From contig NZ_CP168030.1 of assembly GCF_041529975.1 (NCBI RefSeq), positions 434,001 to 498,000 on the forward strand: DNA of 64,000 bases, written 5' to 3'. Origin of the DNA: Microbacterium maritypicum. Its GTDB lineage: Bacteria; Actinomycetota; Actinomycetes; Actinomycetales; Microbacteriaceae. This document shows, piece after piece, positions 17,093 to 25,736 of this stretch. Below the pieces are notes generated by a model. The model was not told where the DNA came from. It did no database searches and saw only the letters and a list, made by a program, of their open reading frames with translations. The position numbers and the translations under genes were made by a program. Positions within the stretch are counted from its first letter, which is position 1. Each line of letters starts with the position of its first letter.

Positions 17093-17908
17093 TCACTTGA
17101 TCCCGGAGCTGGCGACGCCCTGGATGACATATCGCTGGGCGAAGACGTAGATGGCGAGCATGGGGAGGATCGAGACGACCGAGCCCGCCATCATCACGTC
17201 CCACTGCGTCGTGTACTGGCCCTGGAGTCCGGCGAGCGCGAGGGGCAGCGTCTGCAGCTCGGCGGAGCGCAGGATGATCAGCGGCCAGAGGAAGCTGTTC
17301 CAGCTGCTCATGAACGCGAACACGGTGAGTGTGGCGATCGTCGGGCCGACGAGCGGCAGCACGATCGTGCCGAAGATGCGGAAGTGCCCGGCGCCGTCGA
17401 GCGTGGCGGCCTCGTCGAGTTCGCGCGGCACCGAGTTCATCGCCTGCCGGAGCAGGAACACCCCGAAGGCGCTCGCCACGCTCGGCAGCAGCACGCCGAG
17501 GTAGGTGTCGACGAGCTGGAGATCGCGCATCTGCACGAACAGGGGCACGATCAGCACCTGGATCGGGATCATCATGGTCGCGAGGTACACCGCGAAAACC
17601 GCGTCCCGCCCGGGGAAGGGCATCCGGCTGAACACGTAGGCGGCCATCGAGCTCGTCAGGAGCTGCAGCAGCGTGGTGACGACGGCGAGGACCAGTGAGT
17701 TGAGCACCACGCGAGCGAACGGCGTGTTCGCGAAGAGCTCGGTATAGGCCGAGAACGAGGGGTTCTCCGGGATCAGGGGAGGGGTGGAGGAGAGCCCGGC
17801 CCCGGGGGAGATCGAGGTCACGATCGTCCACAGGAACGGGAAGAACATGAGCAGTGCCCCGACTACGACGACGGCCGTCAGGGCGATCGTGCCCAGGCGC
17901 TTACGCAT
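17093..17908 (-). CDS. Sugar ABC transporter permease, MalG type
   Basis: 271 residues, six membrane spans, with the ABC permease EAA loop RELDEAATLDGAGHFRIFGTIVLPLVGP near residue 180. It forms the membrane channel with the MalF-type partner, whose stop it overlaps by 8 nt (17901-17908). It starts MRKRLGTIALTAVV with a basic N-terminus. Specificity is set by the binding protein. Context (ROK regulator, GH15, GH31) suggests alpha-glucoside uptake. Confidence 0.95.
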   Translation of the reverse strand: MRKRLGTIALTAVVVVGALLMFFPFLWTIVTSISPGAGLSSTPPLIPENPSFSAYTELFANTPFARVVLNSLVLAVVTTLLQLLTSSMAAYVFSRMPFPGRDAVFAVYLATMMIPIQVLIVPLFVQMRDLQLVDTYLGVLLPSVASAFGVFLLRQAMNSVPRELDEAATLDGAGHFRIFGTIVLPLVGPTIATLTVFAFMSSWNSFLWPLIILRSAELQTLPLALAGLQGQYTTQWDVMMAGSVVSILPMLAIYVFAQRYVIQGVASSGIK

Positions 17909-18848
17909 AGTTCACCCACTTCTTCTGGCCGCGGATCTGCACGATCGTGACGATCAGCACGAGGAGGAACAGCATCCAGGAGAGAGCGGATGCCTCCCCG
18001 GCACGCCCGTATCGGAAGGTGAGGTCGTAGATCTGCTGCACCACGACCGTGCTCGCGCCGGCCGGTCCACCTCCGGTCATCGCATACACCTGGTCGAACA
18101 CCTGGAAGCCGTTGATGAGCGAGATCACGATGACGAAGAACGTCGACGGCGACAGCATCGGCATGGTGACGCTCACGAGCCGACGCCAAGGGCCGGCGCC
18201 ATCGACGCGGGCGGCTTCGTAGAGGTCGGCGGGGATGGCCTGGAGTCCGGCGAGCAGGATGATCATCACGAAGCCGAGGTCCTTCCACGCCGACGCGATG
18301 ATGATCGAGGGCATCGCCCACGCCGGGTCCGTCCACCATCCCGGTCCGTCGATGCCGACGAGGCCGAGGACGAAGTTCACGATGCCGATGTCGGGGTTGA
18401 GCAGCCAGCGCCAGACGAGCGCCACGACGATCCAGCTGGTCACGACGGGCAAGAAGTAGACGCCGCGGAGCAGGTTGCGTGCGGGGATGCGGCTGTTCAG
18501 GGCCAGTGCAAGGGCGAGGCCGCCGAAGTAGACGAGCGGCAGGTACCCGACCAGGTAGTAGAGCGTGTTGAGGAAGGCGCGGTGCGTCGCCGGATCCTGA
18601 ACGAGCTTGACGTAGTTGTCGAAGCCGACCCACTGCATCGGCGACAGCAGGTTCCAGCTGTGCAGGCTCGTCCATAATGCGCCCACCATGGGGTAGAGCG
18701 TGAACATGACGAGCGGGAGGGCGCTGGGGAGCAGGAAGATCAGCACGGTGATCGCGTACCGCGCTCGCCGGGAGCGGCGTCCGCGTGCGGGAGGACGTGG
18801 TGTCGTCGGTGGGGCCTTCACGGCCGGAGGGGACTCGACCGCGGTCAT
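17901..18848 (-). CDS. Sugar ABC transporter permease, MalF type
   Basis: 315 residues: a 28-residue Pro/Arg-rich cytoplasmic N-terminus, six spans and the EAA loop ADLYEAARVDGAGPWRRLVSVTMPMLSP. Partner of the MalG-type permease, with which it overlaps. Its ATG at 18848 overlaps the stop of the ROK gene by one base (TGATG), placing the regulator first in the operon. A very long open frame continuing upstream through the antisense strand of the ROK gene is an artefact of GC content. Confidence 0.95.
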   Translation of the reverse strand: MTAVESPPAVKAPPTTPRPPARGRRSRRARYAITVLIFLLPSALPLVMFTLYPMVGALWTSLHSWNLLSPMQWVGFDNYVKLVQDPATHRAFLNTLYYLVGYLPLVYFGGLALALALNSRIPARNLLRGVYFLPVVTSWIVVALVWRWLLNPDIGIVNFVLGLVGIDGPGWWTDPAWAMPSIIIASAWKDLGFVMIILLAGLQAIPADLYEAARVDGAGPWRRLVSVTMPMLSPSTFFVIVISLINGFQVFDQVYAMTGGGPAGASTVVVQQIYDLTFRYGRAGEASALSWMLFLLVLIVTIVQIRGQKKWVNYA

Positions 18849-20074
18849 CAGCGGGCTGCTCCCTGGGACCCGTCGCGCGGGGAGGGCTCGGTCAGGCGTT
18901 CGCGCACCAGTCGGCCCTGCTCGCCGGTGCGGCCGGCCGCGTCGAACGGTGTCGCGAGCACGAGGCTCGCCGCACCCTGCGCCCACCGGTCGTCCTGCCA
19001 GGTCTCGACGGCGACCGGAACGCCGCGCTTGCGGGGCATGAGGCCGGAACGGAGGGCGGGTTCGAAGCCGTAGGACCAGTGGTTCCACGCCTCGACGCCT
19101 TCGCCGAGGAGGATGACGATCTCGGGGTCGATCGTGTTGACGATGCCGGCGAGTGCCCGTCCCAGCAGGTGTCCGGCATGCGAGAACGCCTCCTGGGCGG
19201 CGGTGTCGCCCTCGTTCGCGCGGCCCTGCAGGGTACGCATGCCGGCGGCCTCGCCGATGATCCCCCGCTCGCGAGCGGCGGTCACCAGGGCGTCCTCGCC
19301 GATCAGCGACTCGAGGCAGCCGTCGGCGCCGCAGGCGCAGCGAGGACCGTCCTCCTGTGTCGGGAGGTGGCCGATCTCGCCGGCCCCTCCGCCATGGCCC
19401 CGCAGCACGGCGCCATCGGCGATGATGCCCGCGCCCACGCCCGTGCCGATGGTGACGACGAGCACGTTGTCGTGTCCTCGGGCCTGACCGTGGAGCAGTT
19501 CGGCCATCGCGAGCGCGTTGACGTTGTTCTCGACGAGCACGGGGAGCGACAACTCGCGGCGGAGCACGTCGCCGAGCGGTACGTGGCTCCAGCCCAGCTG
19601 CGTCGAGTCGACGTTGCCGAGACTCTGGTCGTCCACATCTCCCGGCACACCGACGCCGACTCCGAGGAGAGGGCGGTCGCTGCCGCCGGCGATGAAGGCG
19701 CGCAGCAGGGTGGCGAGGGTGGGAATCGCCGTCGCGGCCGCCGCATCGAAGGGCTCGGACGCCGAGCGGACGACGGTGCCGTCGATGCCGACCTCGACCA
19801 CGGTGACGTGGTCCGCGGCGACCTTCACTCCGATGACGCGGCCGGCGTCGGCGACGAGTCCGAGCAGTCGTGCGGGACGCCCGCCCTGCGAGGGGCTGTG
19901 GTCGAGCTCGACGAGCAGCCCGTCGGCGATCAGCTGCTTGGTGATCTGGGTGACCAGTGCCGGCGACACGCTCAGCAGCCGCGCGAGGCTTGCTCGCGAG
20001 GTGGGGCCGAGCGCGCCGACCTGGGCGAGGACGGCGGAGCGCATGATGTCGGACCGTGCCGAGGACTGAGTCAC
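18848..20074 (-). CDS. ROK-family transcriptional repressor of the alpha-glucoside operon
   Basis: 408 residues. Residues 1-75: winged helix (TSRASLARLLSVSPALVTQITKQLIADGLL). The rest is a ROK sugar-kinase-like domain with VENNVNALAMAELLHG, TIGTGVGAGIIADG and the zinc motif region GEIGHLPTQEDGPRCACGADGCLES. It likely binds a sugar and releases DNA. GTG at 20074 has GGGG six bases ahead. It is the first gene of an apparent six-gene operon with transporter, GH15 and GH31, and lies 15-30 bp downstream of a TTTAG/CTAAA dyad that should be its operator. Confidence 0.92.
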   Translation of the reverse strand: MTQSSARSDIMRSAVLAQVGALGPTSRASLARLLSVSPALVTQITKQLIADGLLVELDHSPSQGGRPARLLGLVADAGRVIGVKVAADHVTVVEVGIDGTVVRSASEPFDAAAATAIPTLATLLRAFIAGGSDRPLLGVGVGVPGDVDDQSLGNVDSTQLGWSHVPLGDVLRRELSLPVLVENNVNALAMAELLHGQARGHDNVLVVTIGTGVGAGIIADGAVLRGHGGGAGEIGHLPTQEDGPRCACGADGCLESLIGEDALVTAARERGIIGEAAGMRTLQGRANEGDTAAQEAFSHAGHLLGRALAGIVNTIDPEIVILLGEGVEAWNHWSYGFEPALRSGLMPRKRGVPVAVETWQDDRWAQGAASLVLATPFDAAGRTGEQGRLVRERLTEPSPRDGSQGAAR

Positions 20075-20082
20075 TGGAACCC

Positions 20083-20132
20083 CTTTGTTTAGGACTAAAT
20101 GAACTATAGAAACAAGTCCCGGGGTGTGTCAA
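20083..20132 (-). promoter_or_regulatory. Promoter and ROK operator of the alpha-glucoside operon
   Basis: Minus strand: -35 TTGACA (20132-20127), 18-bp spacer, -10 TATAGT (20108-20103), a near-consensus vegetative promoter. Just downstream, at the expected transcription start, lies the dyad TTTAG-GA-CTAAA (20088-20099), flanked by TTGTTT-type outer half-sites, in an A/T-rich patch that stands out in this GC-rich DNA. ROK repressors bind such sites. Confidence 0.8.
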
Positions 20133-20265
20133 TGCCGACGTGTCCCGTTGACGCGCGCCGCGGCGGAGCGCGCCAGAACGGCGCGAAGCAGAACGGCGAC
20201 CGCCAGGATCGCAGACCTCGCTCCGATTGCTGCCCGACGAGGTCGGACGCCTCAGTCTGCGCCGC

Positions 20266-21615
20266 TCAGCCGAGCTCGGACGGGTGGGTGAGCCGCCACC
20301 ACTCGGACGGTGCGTCGACACTCCCCTTGATCGCGACCGGGGCGGTGACGGTGTGCGGTCCGGCGGTCCAGGTGACGCTGCCGACGACCGAGCCGTCGCG
20401 GTAGGTCGGCGGGGTCTCGATGTCCATCGTCGCGATGATCGGGGTGTCCGACCAGGTGAAGATCGCCGCATCCTCGCCGATGACCAGCTGTGCGGTGGAG
20501 CCCCAAGGCGTCGAGATCGTGCCGACCTCCTGTCCGGTTGTCGCGACCGGCACCTCATGGAAGCCGGTACGGATGCTGTCCAGGGTCGCGAGCACGCTGC
20601 CGTTCACGGACTCGCGCGTCGGTCCTCCGAGGATGACGCCGGTCACCGCGAGCGGTTCGGCGGTGCCCACGACGAGAGTCGCGGTGTACAGCAGGCTGTA
20701 CGTGCCGTGGCCCAGGGTGCCCGTCTTCAGCCCCGTGATCCCGCTCGTTCCGAGCAGGCCGTTGGTGTTGTGCAGCTGGCCGGCGCCCGGGAGGGAGATC
20801 GATGAGGTCGCGACGATCTGAGCGATGGTCGGATTCGCCGCGGCCAGCTTCCCGATGGCCAGGAGGTCGGCAGTCGTGCTCGTATTGCGCGGGCTGATGC
20901 CGGTGGGCTCGGTGATCGTGGTGCCCGTCAAGCCGTGGGCGGAGAGCCAATCGCGAGTCGCGCCGAGGAACGCGTTCTGCGATCCGAAGATCCGGGAGGA
21001 CAGCGCCTCGGCGTAGTTGCTCGCCGACGGGATCAGCATGGCGGCCAGGGCATCGTGCAGCGACATGGACGTGCCCGTGGGCATGGGGGCTATGGTCGCG
21101 CCCTGCACGTAGTACCTGTCGTAGAGGTCGTGGTCGGCCTTGCTGAAGGTGATCGTGGGCCCGGGGTCGTCGGCGGAGGCGAGTGGGACGGCGTCGAGGA
21201 TGACCAGTGCGGTGATGAGCTTGGTGATGCTCGCGATGGGAAGCGGATCGCCGGTTCCGCTCGACGACCAGATTCCGCTCGCCCCCTCACCCAGGTACTC
21301 GTCCGCGCCGGAGATGCTGATCGCCGAGGCGGACGCGGGAACCGCGGCGAGGGCCGCAGCGCCGCCGACCGGGACCGGCGGTACCTGTGTGGTCACCGCC
21401 GGCGGGTTCACCGGCGCGGTGAGAGCCCACGCGACGTATCCTCCGGTCGCAGCCAGCAGGAGCACCACACAGACCGCGGTGATGATGAGTCCCCGGCGTC
21501 GGCGTCGCCTGTGGGCCTCCGGATCGAGAGCACGAGGGGAGGCGAACTCCTGCTCGCGGGTCATCAGATCCGCGAAGTCGGAGAGATCGTCCGTCGGTTG
21601 ATTCGGCGCGGTCAA
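20266..21615 (-). CDS. D-alanyl-D-alanine carboxypeptidase-like serine hydrolase, membrane anchored
   Basis: 449 residues: a cytoplasmic N-terminus with a run of Arg (36-41), one membrane span (about 42-66), a Pro/Ala linker and an extracellular PBP5-like (peptidase S11) domain. Seen: SITK at 129-132 (nucleophile Ser129) and KTG in GLKTGTLG. The second motif reads SAS at 197-199 where SxN is expected, an odd substitution. Such enzymes trim peptidoglycan pentapeptides. The start is uncertain: TTG at 21615 or ATG at 21564. It has its own unit, separated from the ROK operon by 133 nt in which I see nothing else. Confidence 0.82.
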   Translation of the reverse strand: MTAPNQPTDDLSDFADLMTREQEFASPRALDPEAHRRRRRRGLIITAVCVVLLLAATGGYVAWALTAPVNPPAVTTQVPPVPVGGAAALAAVPASASAISISGADEYLGEGASGIWSSSGTGDPLPIASITKLITALVILDAVPLASADDPGPTITFSKADHDLYDRYYVQGATIAPMPTGTSMSLHDALAAMLIPSASNYAEALSSRIFGSQNAFLGATRDWLSAHGLTGTTITEPTGISPRNTSTTADLLAIGKLAAANPTIAQIVATSSISLPGAGQLHNTNGLLGTSGITGLKTGTLGHGTYSLLYTATLVVGTAEPLAVTGVILGGPTRESVNGSVLATLDSIRTGFHEVPVATTGQEVGTISTPWGSTAQLVIGEDAAIFTWSDTPIIATMDIETPPTYRDGSVVGSVTWTAGPHTVTAPVAIKGSVDAPSEWWRLTHPSELG

Positions 21616-21801
21616 CGACAGGGCCCGTCACCGAGGGCGTACGGCATGAGCACGAGGTACCTCCAGGAAAGTCCGCTCCGACCTCGAGGCAGAGCCCTTC
21701 CGAGGAACCATATGGTCATCATGGCCGACATCCGACACCCCCGCCATCGGCCATTCGGGGGACACGGCTCTCTCGCGCCGCACCGGCCGCGGAGATCCGC
21801 A

Positions 21802-21840
21802 CTTCCGTCGGCCGTATTGCGGCAGAAGGGCCGACGGAAG
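21802..21840. terminator. Strong hairpin downstream of the M20 gene
   Basis: Perfect 12-bp arms CTTCCGTCGGCC (21802-21813) and GGCCGACGGAAG (21829-21840) with a 15-nt loop, 52 nt past the stop of the minus-strand M20 gene. Likely transcription terminator. The rest of 21616-21891 shows no coding potential I can support. Confidence 0.5.
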
Positions 21841-21891
21841 CGCGTTTCTCCGACGGGGGCGCGACCCCGGCAGCCGAGCCGAGCCCGCGGT

Positions 21892-23106
21892 CTAGCCGAG
21901 GAACTCCCGCGCTGCGGCCGACAGCGCCGTCACGCCGACCTCGATCGTCGGGTGGATCTCCGGGGCGAAGAAGGGGGAGTGGTTGGTCGGGATGTCCTTC
22001 TCCAGGCGCCCGGCCGCGCTCGCCTCCGCGAAACGGACCGGGTCGATGCCGCCCCAGAACCAGAACACCAGCGGCGCCCCGGCATCCCGCGCGAACCACG
22101 AGACGTCCTCGCTGCCGGTGAACATGCCGGGGTCGATGACCGATGCCTCGCCGAGGGCACGCTGCAGAGCTGCGGTCACCCGCGCCGTGGCATCCTCGTC
22201 GTTGATCGTGGCCGGCAGGGTGTGGTCGGTGCGGATCTCGGGCTCCCGCTCGGCGCCGGATGCCGCGGCCTCGGCCCGCACGATGCGCTCGACGCTCGAG
22301 AGCACCTTCTCGCGCGCCTCTTCGTTCGGGTAGCGCAGGCTGAGTTCGAGCTTCGCCTCCGCGGGGATGATGTTGTTCTTGAGCCCGGCGTGGATCGAGC
22401 CGACCGTCACCACGGCGACGCCCTGCGGGTCGATCTCGCGTGAGGTGATGGTCTGCAGGCGCATCACGGTCGCCGCGGCCATGACCACCGGGTCGATCGT
22501 GGCGTGCGGGCGGGAACCGTGGCCGCCGCGCCCGTGCAGCGTCACGGTCAGGCCGTCGGATGCCGCCATCTGGGTGCCGCTGCGCACGCCGATGATGCCG
22601 GCGGGCAGCGGGGTCACGTGCTGTCCGAGCACGATGTCGGGCTTCGGGTAGCGGTCGAGGATGCCGGCGTCGAGCATCGCCCGTGCGCCAGCGCCGTACT
22701 CCTCGGCCGGTTGGATCGCCACGACGAGGGTGCCCGACCACTGGTCGCGCTCGGCGACGAGCTTCTCGACAGCGCCGATCATCGCGGTGACGTGCATGTC
22801 GTGGCCGCAGGCGTGCATGACGGGGACGGTCGTGCCCGCAGGGTCGACGCCGTGTGCGGTGCTGGCGTAGGCGAGCCCGGTCTGCTCCTCGACCGGCAGC
22901 GCGTCCATGTCGGCCCGCACCCACACGACCGGTCCGTCGCCGTTGCGTAGCACGCCGATGACGCCGGTGACGCCCACACCTTCTTCGACCTCGAGGCTGA
23001 GATCGCGCAGGTGCTGGGCGGCGATGCCGGCGGTGCGCGTCTCCTGGAACGAGAGCTCCGGATGCTGATGCAGGTCGATGTACAGCGCTTCGAGGTCGAT
23101 CGTCAT
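21892..23106 (-). CDS. M20-family metallo-amidohydrolase
   Basis: 404-residue cytosolic enzyme of the M20D amidohydrolase group (IAA-amino acid hydrolase / hippurate hydrolase / N-acyl amino acid deacylase). Metal ligand motifs: MHACGHDMHV, PAEEYGAGA with the catalytic Glu pair, GQHVTP and NHSPFFAPEI; the lid domain has GRGGHGSRPHATIDPV. It cleaves an amide bond of an N-acylated amino acid or similar; substrate unknown. TAGGCT (minus strand 23118-23113) ends 6 nt before the ATG, so it may have its own leaderless promoter besides the TetR transcript 31 nt upstream. Confidence 0.92.
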   Translation of the reverse strand: MTIDLEALYIDLHQHPELSFQETRTAGIAAQHLRDLSLEVEEGVGVTGVIGVLRNGDGPVVWVRADMDALPVEEQTGLAYASTAHGVDPAGTTVPVMHACGHDMHVTAMIGAVEKLVAERDQWSGTLVVAIQPAEEYGAGARAMLDAGILDRYPKPDIVLGQHVTPLPAGIIGVRSGTQMAASDGLTVTLHGRGGHGSRPHATIDPVVMAAATVMRLQTITSREIDPQGVAVVTVGSIHAGLKNNIIPAEAKLELSLRYPNEEAREKVLSSVERIVRAEAAASGAEREPEIRTDHTLPATINDEDATARVTAALQRALGEASVIDPGMFTGSEDVSWFARDAGAPLVFWFWGGIDPVRFAEASAAGRLEKDIPTNHSPFFAPEIHPTIEVGVTALSAAAREFLG

Positions 23107-23137
23107 GGCCCGAGCCTAGCGGTGGCGCACGGTGGGA

Positions 23138-23782
23138 TCAGGGGTGGCTGTAGGTCGAAAGCTCCGGCCCGGGACGCAGCACCGCGTTCACGATCGCCCG
23201 GATCGCGAACTCACTCGCCCCGCCCAGCTCGACGGTGCCGGGGTGCAGGAGCCACTGCAGCTGCAGCCCGTCCATCACGGCGAGGATCGCGGCCGCCGCG
23301 TCGGCGATCGTGTCGGGATCGCGCACGCCCTCCTGGGCGCACAGCTCGTGGAAGGCGGCGGTGACCTCGCGCCGAAGCGTCGTGTACCGGTCCTCGAAGT
23401 ACTCGCGTCCGGGGTGGTCGTCGGTCACGGATTCCGACGAGAGCACGGTGTACGCCTGCACGATGCCGGGGCGCCGCTCGTTCGCGTACGCCGTGCGCAC
23501 CAGGTGCAGGAAGAGCTCGGGGCCGCCGGGGATGTGCTTCTCGGCGAGTTCGGCGACGTCTGTCTGGTCGCGGTACGAGAGCACCTCGAGCAGCAGCTTC
23601 TGCTTCGACCCGAAGTGATGGAGCACCCCGGCATGGGTGATCCCGACCTGGTCGGCGACGTCGGCGAGGGTGCCGTTGGTCGAGCCCTTGTTGCCGAAGA
23701 TCTCGACCGCCGCCTTGAGGATCTGCTCGCGTTTCGCGAGGGTCGCCGGGCGCACGCGGACGGTCTGGTCACTGTCTGCCAT
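23138..23782 (-). CDS. TetR-family transcriptional regulator
   Basis: 214 residues. N-terminal helix-turn-helix (AKREQILKAAVEIFGNKGSTNGTLADVADQVGITHAGVLHHFGSK region, residues 14-60) and a ligand-binding helical domain. ATG 23782 has GAGGAGG six bases upstream. It is divergent from the binding-protein gene at 23939 with two palindromes in the 156-nt gap, and parallel to the M20 gene, so it probably controls both the ABC/GH3 operon and itself. The effector is unknown, perhaps a beta-glucoside or its breakdown product (inference). Confidence 0.9.
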   Translation of the reverse strand: MADSDQTVRVRPATLAKREQILKAAVEIFGNKGSTNGTLADVADQVGITHAGVLHHFGSKQKLLLEVLSYRDQTDVAELAEKHIPGGPELFLHLVRTAYANERRPGIVQAYTVLSSESVTDDHPGREYFEDRYTTLRREVTAAFHELCAQEGVRDPDTIADAAAAILAVMDGLQLQWLLHPGTVELGGASEFAIRAIVNAVLRPGPELSTYSHP

Positions 23783-23798
23783 CGCGGCCTCCTCTCTC

Positions 23799-23869
23799 TC
23801 GCAAGCCGTGCTTGCGATCCAACTTACTCCTCGGTAACCTCACGGAAGCTTACTTTCTCGACAGTAAGC
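23799..23869. promoter_or_regulatory. Two palindromic operators in the TetR/ABC divergent region
   Basis: Palindrome A: TCGCAAGC-CGT-GCTTGCGA (23799-23817), perfect 8-bp arms, 17 bp upstream of the tetR ATG. Palindrome B: GCTTACT (23848-23854) and AGTAAGC (23863-23869), perfect 7-bp arms, 8-bp spacer, 70 bp upstream of the binding-protein ATG. A weaker TTAC/GTAA pair lies between them (23824-23837). A and B are unlike each other, so two different regulators may act here. Confidence 0.55.
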
Positions 23870-23938
23870 AAATCACGACGGCCGGCGGACCCCCATCCAC
23901 CGGCGACACAGCACAACGACCGTGCCCAAGGAGAAGCA

Positions 23939-25603
23939 ATGAAGCTCAGAAAGTCTCTGATCGCGGCGACCGCGATCACCGCCCTCGGTATCTCGGCCCT
24001 CGCCGGATGCTCCGCCGGAGGTAACGACGACTCCGGCAGTGCTGCCGGCGGCGCCGCCCTCACGATCGCGAAGCCCGACGGCGCGATCACCACCGAATCC
24101 AACAACCCGTTCGTGGGCGACTCGTCCGCCTCGAAGTACGGCTACGGCAAGGTGATCTTCGAGACCCTCGCCCTCGTGAACCAGACCGGCGACCGCGGAG
24201 TCACCCCCTGGCTCGCCGAGAGCATCGAGTGGAACGACGACTACACCGTCCTCACGGTCGTGCCGCGCAAGGATGTCACCTGGAGCGACGGCGAACCGTT
24301 CACCGCCGACGACATCGTCTACTCGTACGAGCTCGCCTCCACGCCCGCGCTCGACACGGCCGGCCTCCAGCTCGACAGCGCCGTCGTCGAGGGTGACAAC
24401 GTCGTGCTGACCTTCGCCGCGTCGAAGTACGTCAACCAGGCCCGCGCCCTGCACGTGCCGATCGTCCCGAAGCACATCTGGGAGAACCTCGACGACCCGG
24501 CCACGAACCCCGTCAAGGGCGACGACCTGGTCGGCACCGGTCCCTACGTGCTGTCGAACTGGTCGACCGAGTCGGTCACCCTCGACGCCCGCGACGACTA
24601 CTGGGGCGGCGACCTCTCGGTGCCCCAGCTGCACTACGTCTCGTACGGCGACAACACCGCGCTGACCACCGCTCTCGCAAACGGTGACGCCGACTGGGCG
24701 CAGGCGTTCATCCCACAGATCGAGGAGCAGTTCCTGTCGGTCGACCCCGAGCACAACAAGTTCTGGGCAGCTCCCACCACCGGCTCGGCGACGCTGTTCA
24801 TGAACCTGCAGCAGAAGCCGTTCGACGACGCGGCCTTCCGTCAGGCGCTCGCCTGGGTGATCGACCGCGACGCCTACGTCGACATCGCCCGCGAGGGTGC
24901 CAGCGAGGCCGTCTGGTCGGTGACCGGACTGTCGTCGATCCTCGAAGACGAGATCCAGCCCGAATTCAAGGATGTGGACTACTCGGTCGATGCCGAGAAG
25001 GCCCGCGACCTGCTCGAGACCGCCGGCTACACCTGGAAGGACGACGCGCTGATCGACCCCGACGGTGCGCCCGTCTCGTTCACGCTCTCGGTCCCCTCGG
25101 GGTGGAGCGACTGGAACACCGCGCAGGAGCTCATCGCCGAAGACGTGACCGATGCCATCGGCGCCGAGGTCAAGATCGACATGCCCGACTGGGGCGGATG
25201 GGCGGACCCGCGCGACAACGGCACCTTCTCGGCGATCATCCACTGGCTCGAGGACAGCGGCACGGCCTACGGCCTCTACACCTCGACCATGGACCCGCGC
25301 TGGATCTCGGACGGCAAGGCCGGCTTCAACTTCGGTCGCTTCGACGACCCGGAGGCCACAGCGGCGCTGAACTCCTACGCGAACGCCTCATCGGATGAGG
25401 AGCGCACCGCGGCACTCGACACGCTGCAGACGATCTTCTCCGAGCAGGTGCCGGCCATCCCGCTGGGCGCGCACCCGCTGCTGGGCGAGTTCAACACCCG
25501 CAACTACGTGGGCTGGCCGTCGGAGGAGGACCCCTACGCCTCTGCCGACCCGACGCAGCAGAACATCGTGCAGATCCTCACGAAGCTGAAGCCCGCCGAG
25601 TAA
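23939..25603 (+). CDS. Oligopeptide/beta-glucoside-type ABC transporter substrate-binding lipoprotein
   Basis: 554 residues. Lipoprotein signal MKLRKSLIAATAITALGISA with lipobox LAGC, then a family 5 solute-binding protein (FTADDIVYSYELA, PFDDAAFRQALAWVIDR, GVPVSFTLSVPSGWSDW-like segments). AAGGAG sits 5-6 nt before ATG 23939. Family 5 proteins bind peptides, but a subgroup binds cello- or other gluco-oligosaccharides; the GH3 beta-glucosidase closing this operon favours that reading (inference). It is followed by a large hairpin that separates it from the ATPase and permease genes. Confidence 0.9.
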   Translation: MKLRKSLIAATAITALGISALAGCSAGGNDDSGSAAGGAALTIAKPDGAITTESNNPFVGDSSASKYGYGKVIFETLALVNQTGDRGVTPWLAESIEWNDDYTVLTVVPRKDVTWSDGEPFTADDIVYSYELASTPALDTAGLQLDSAVVEGDNVVLTFAASKYVNQARALHVPIVPKHIWENLDDPATNPVKGDDLVGTGPYVLSNWSTESVTLDARDDYWGGDLSVPQLHYVSYGDNTALTTALANGDADWAQAFIPQIEEQFLSVDPEHNKFWAAPTTGSATLFMNLQQKPFDDAAFRQALAWVIDRDAYVDIAREGASEAVWSVTGLSSILEDEIQPEFKDVDYSVDAEKARDLLETAGYTWKDDALIDPDGAPVSFTLSVPSGWSDWNTAQELIAEDVTDAIGAEVKIDMPDWGGWADPRDNGTFSAIIHWLEDSGTAYGLYTSTMDPRWISDGKAGFNFGRFDDPEATAALNSYANASSDEERTAALDTLQTIFSEQVPAIPLGAHPLLGEFNTRNYVGWPSEEDPYASADPTQQNIVQILTKLKPAE

Positions 25604-25613
25604 GCACCATCCT

Positions 25614-25705
25614 GCGGCGCGTTTCGTCTCGCTTCGCTCGCTCAACGACCGGACACCCCATCGGTCGTTGAGCGAGGAGCGGAGCGACGAGACGAAACGC
25701 GCCGC
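25614..25705. repeat. Large intercistronic inverted repeat after the binding-protein gene
   Basis: Left arm 25614-25651 and right arm 25662-25705 are complementary over about 38 bp with a 6-nt bulge; cores GGCGCGTTTCGTCTCG and CGAGACGAAACGCGCC, plus CTCAACGACCG and CGGTCGTTGAG. It lies between the binding-protein stop (25603) and the ATPase start (25737). The GGTCGTTGAGCGAG core resembles repeats I recall as scattered in Microbacterium genomes. Likely protects or terminates the upstream mRNA. Confidence 0.8.
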
Positions 25706-25736
25706 GGGGACGCCCCACCCGAAGGACACCCCCCCC

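Noticed and set aside
17901..20558. Open frame of about 885 codons continuing upstream of the MalF-type permease
   Set aside because: The extra N-terminal residues are an out-of-frame reading of the ROK gene, rich in Arg and Pro; the ATG at 18848 with one-base overlap is the sensible start.
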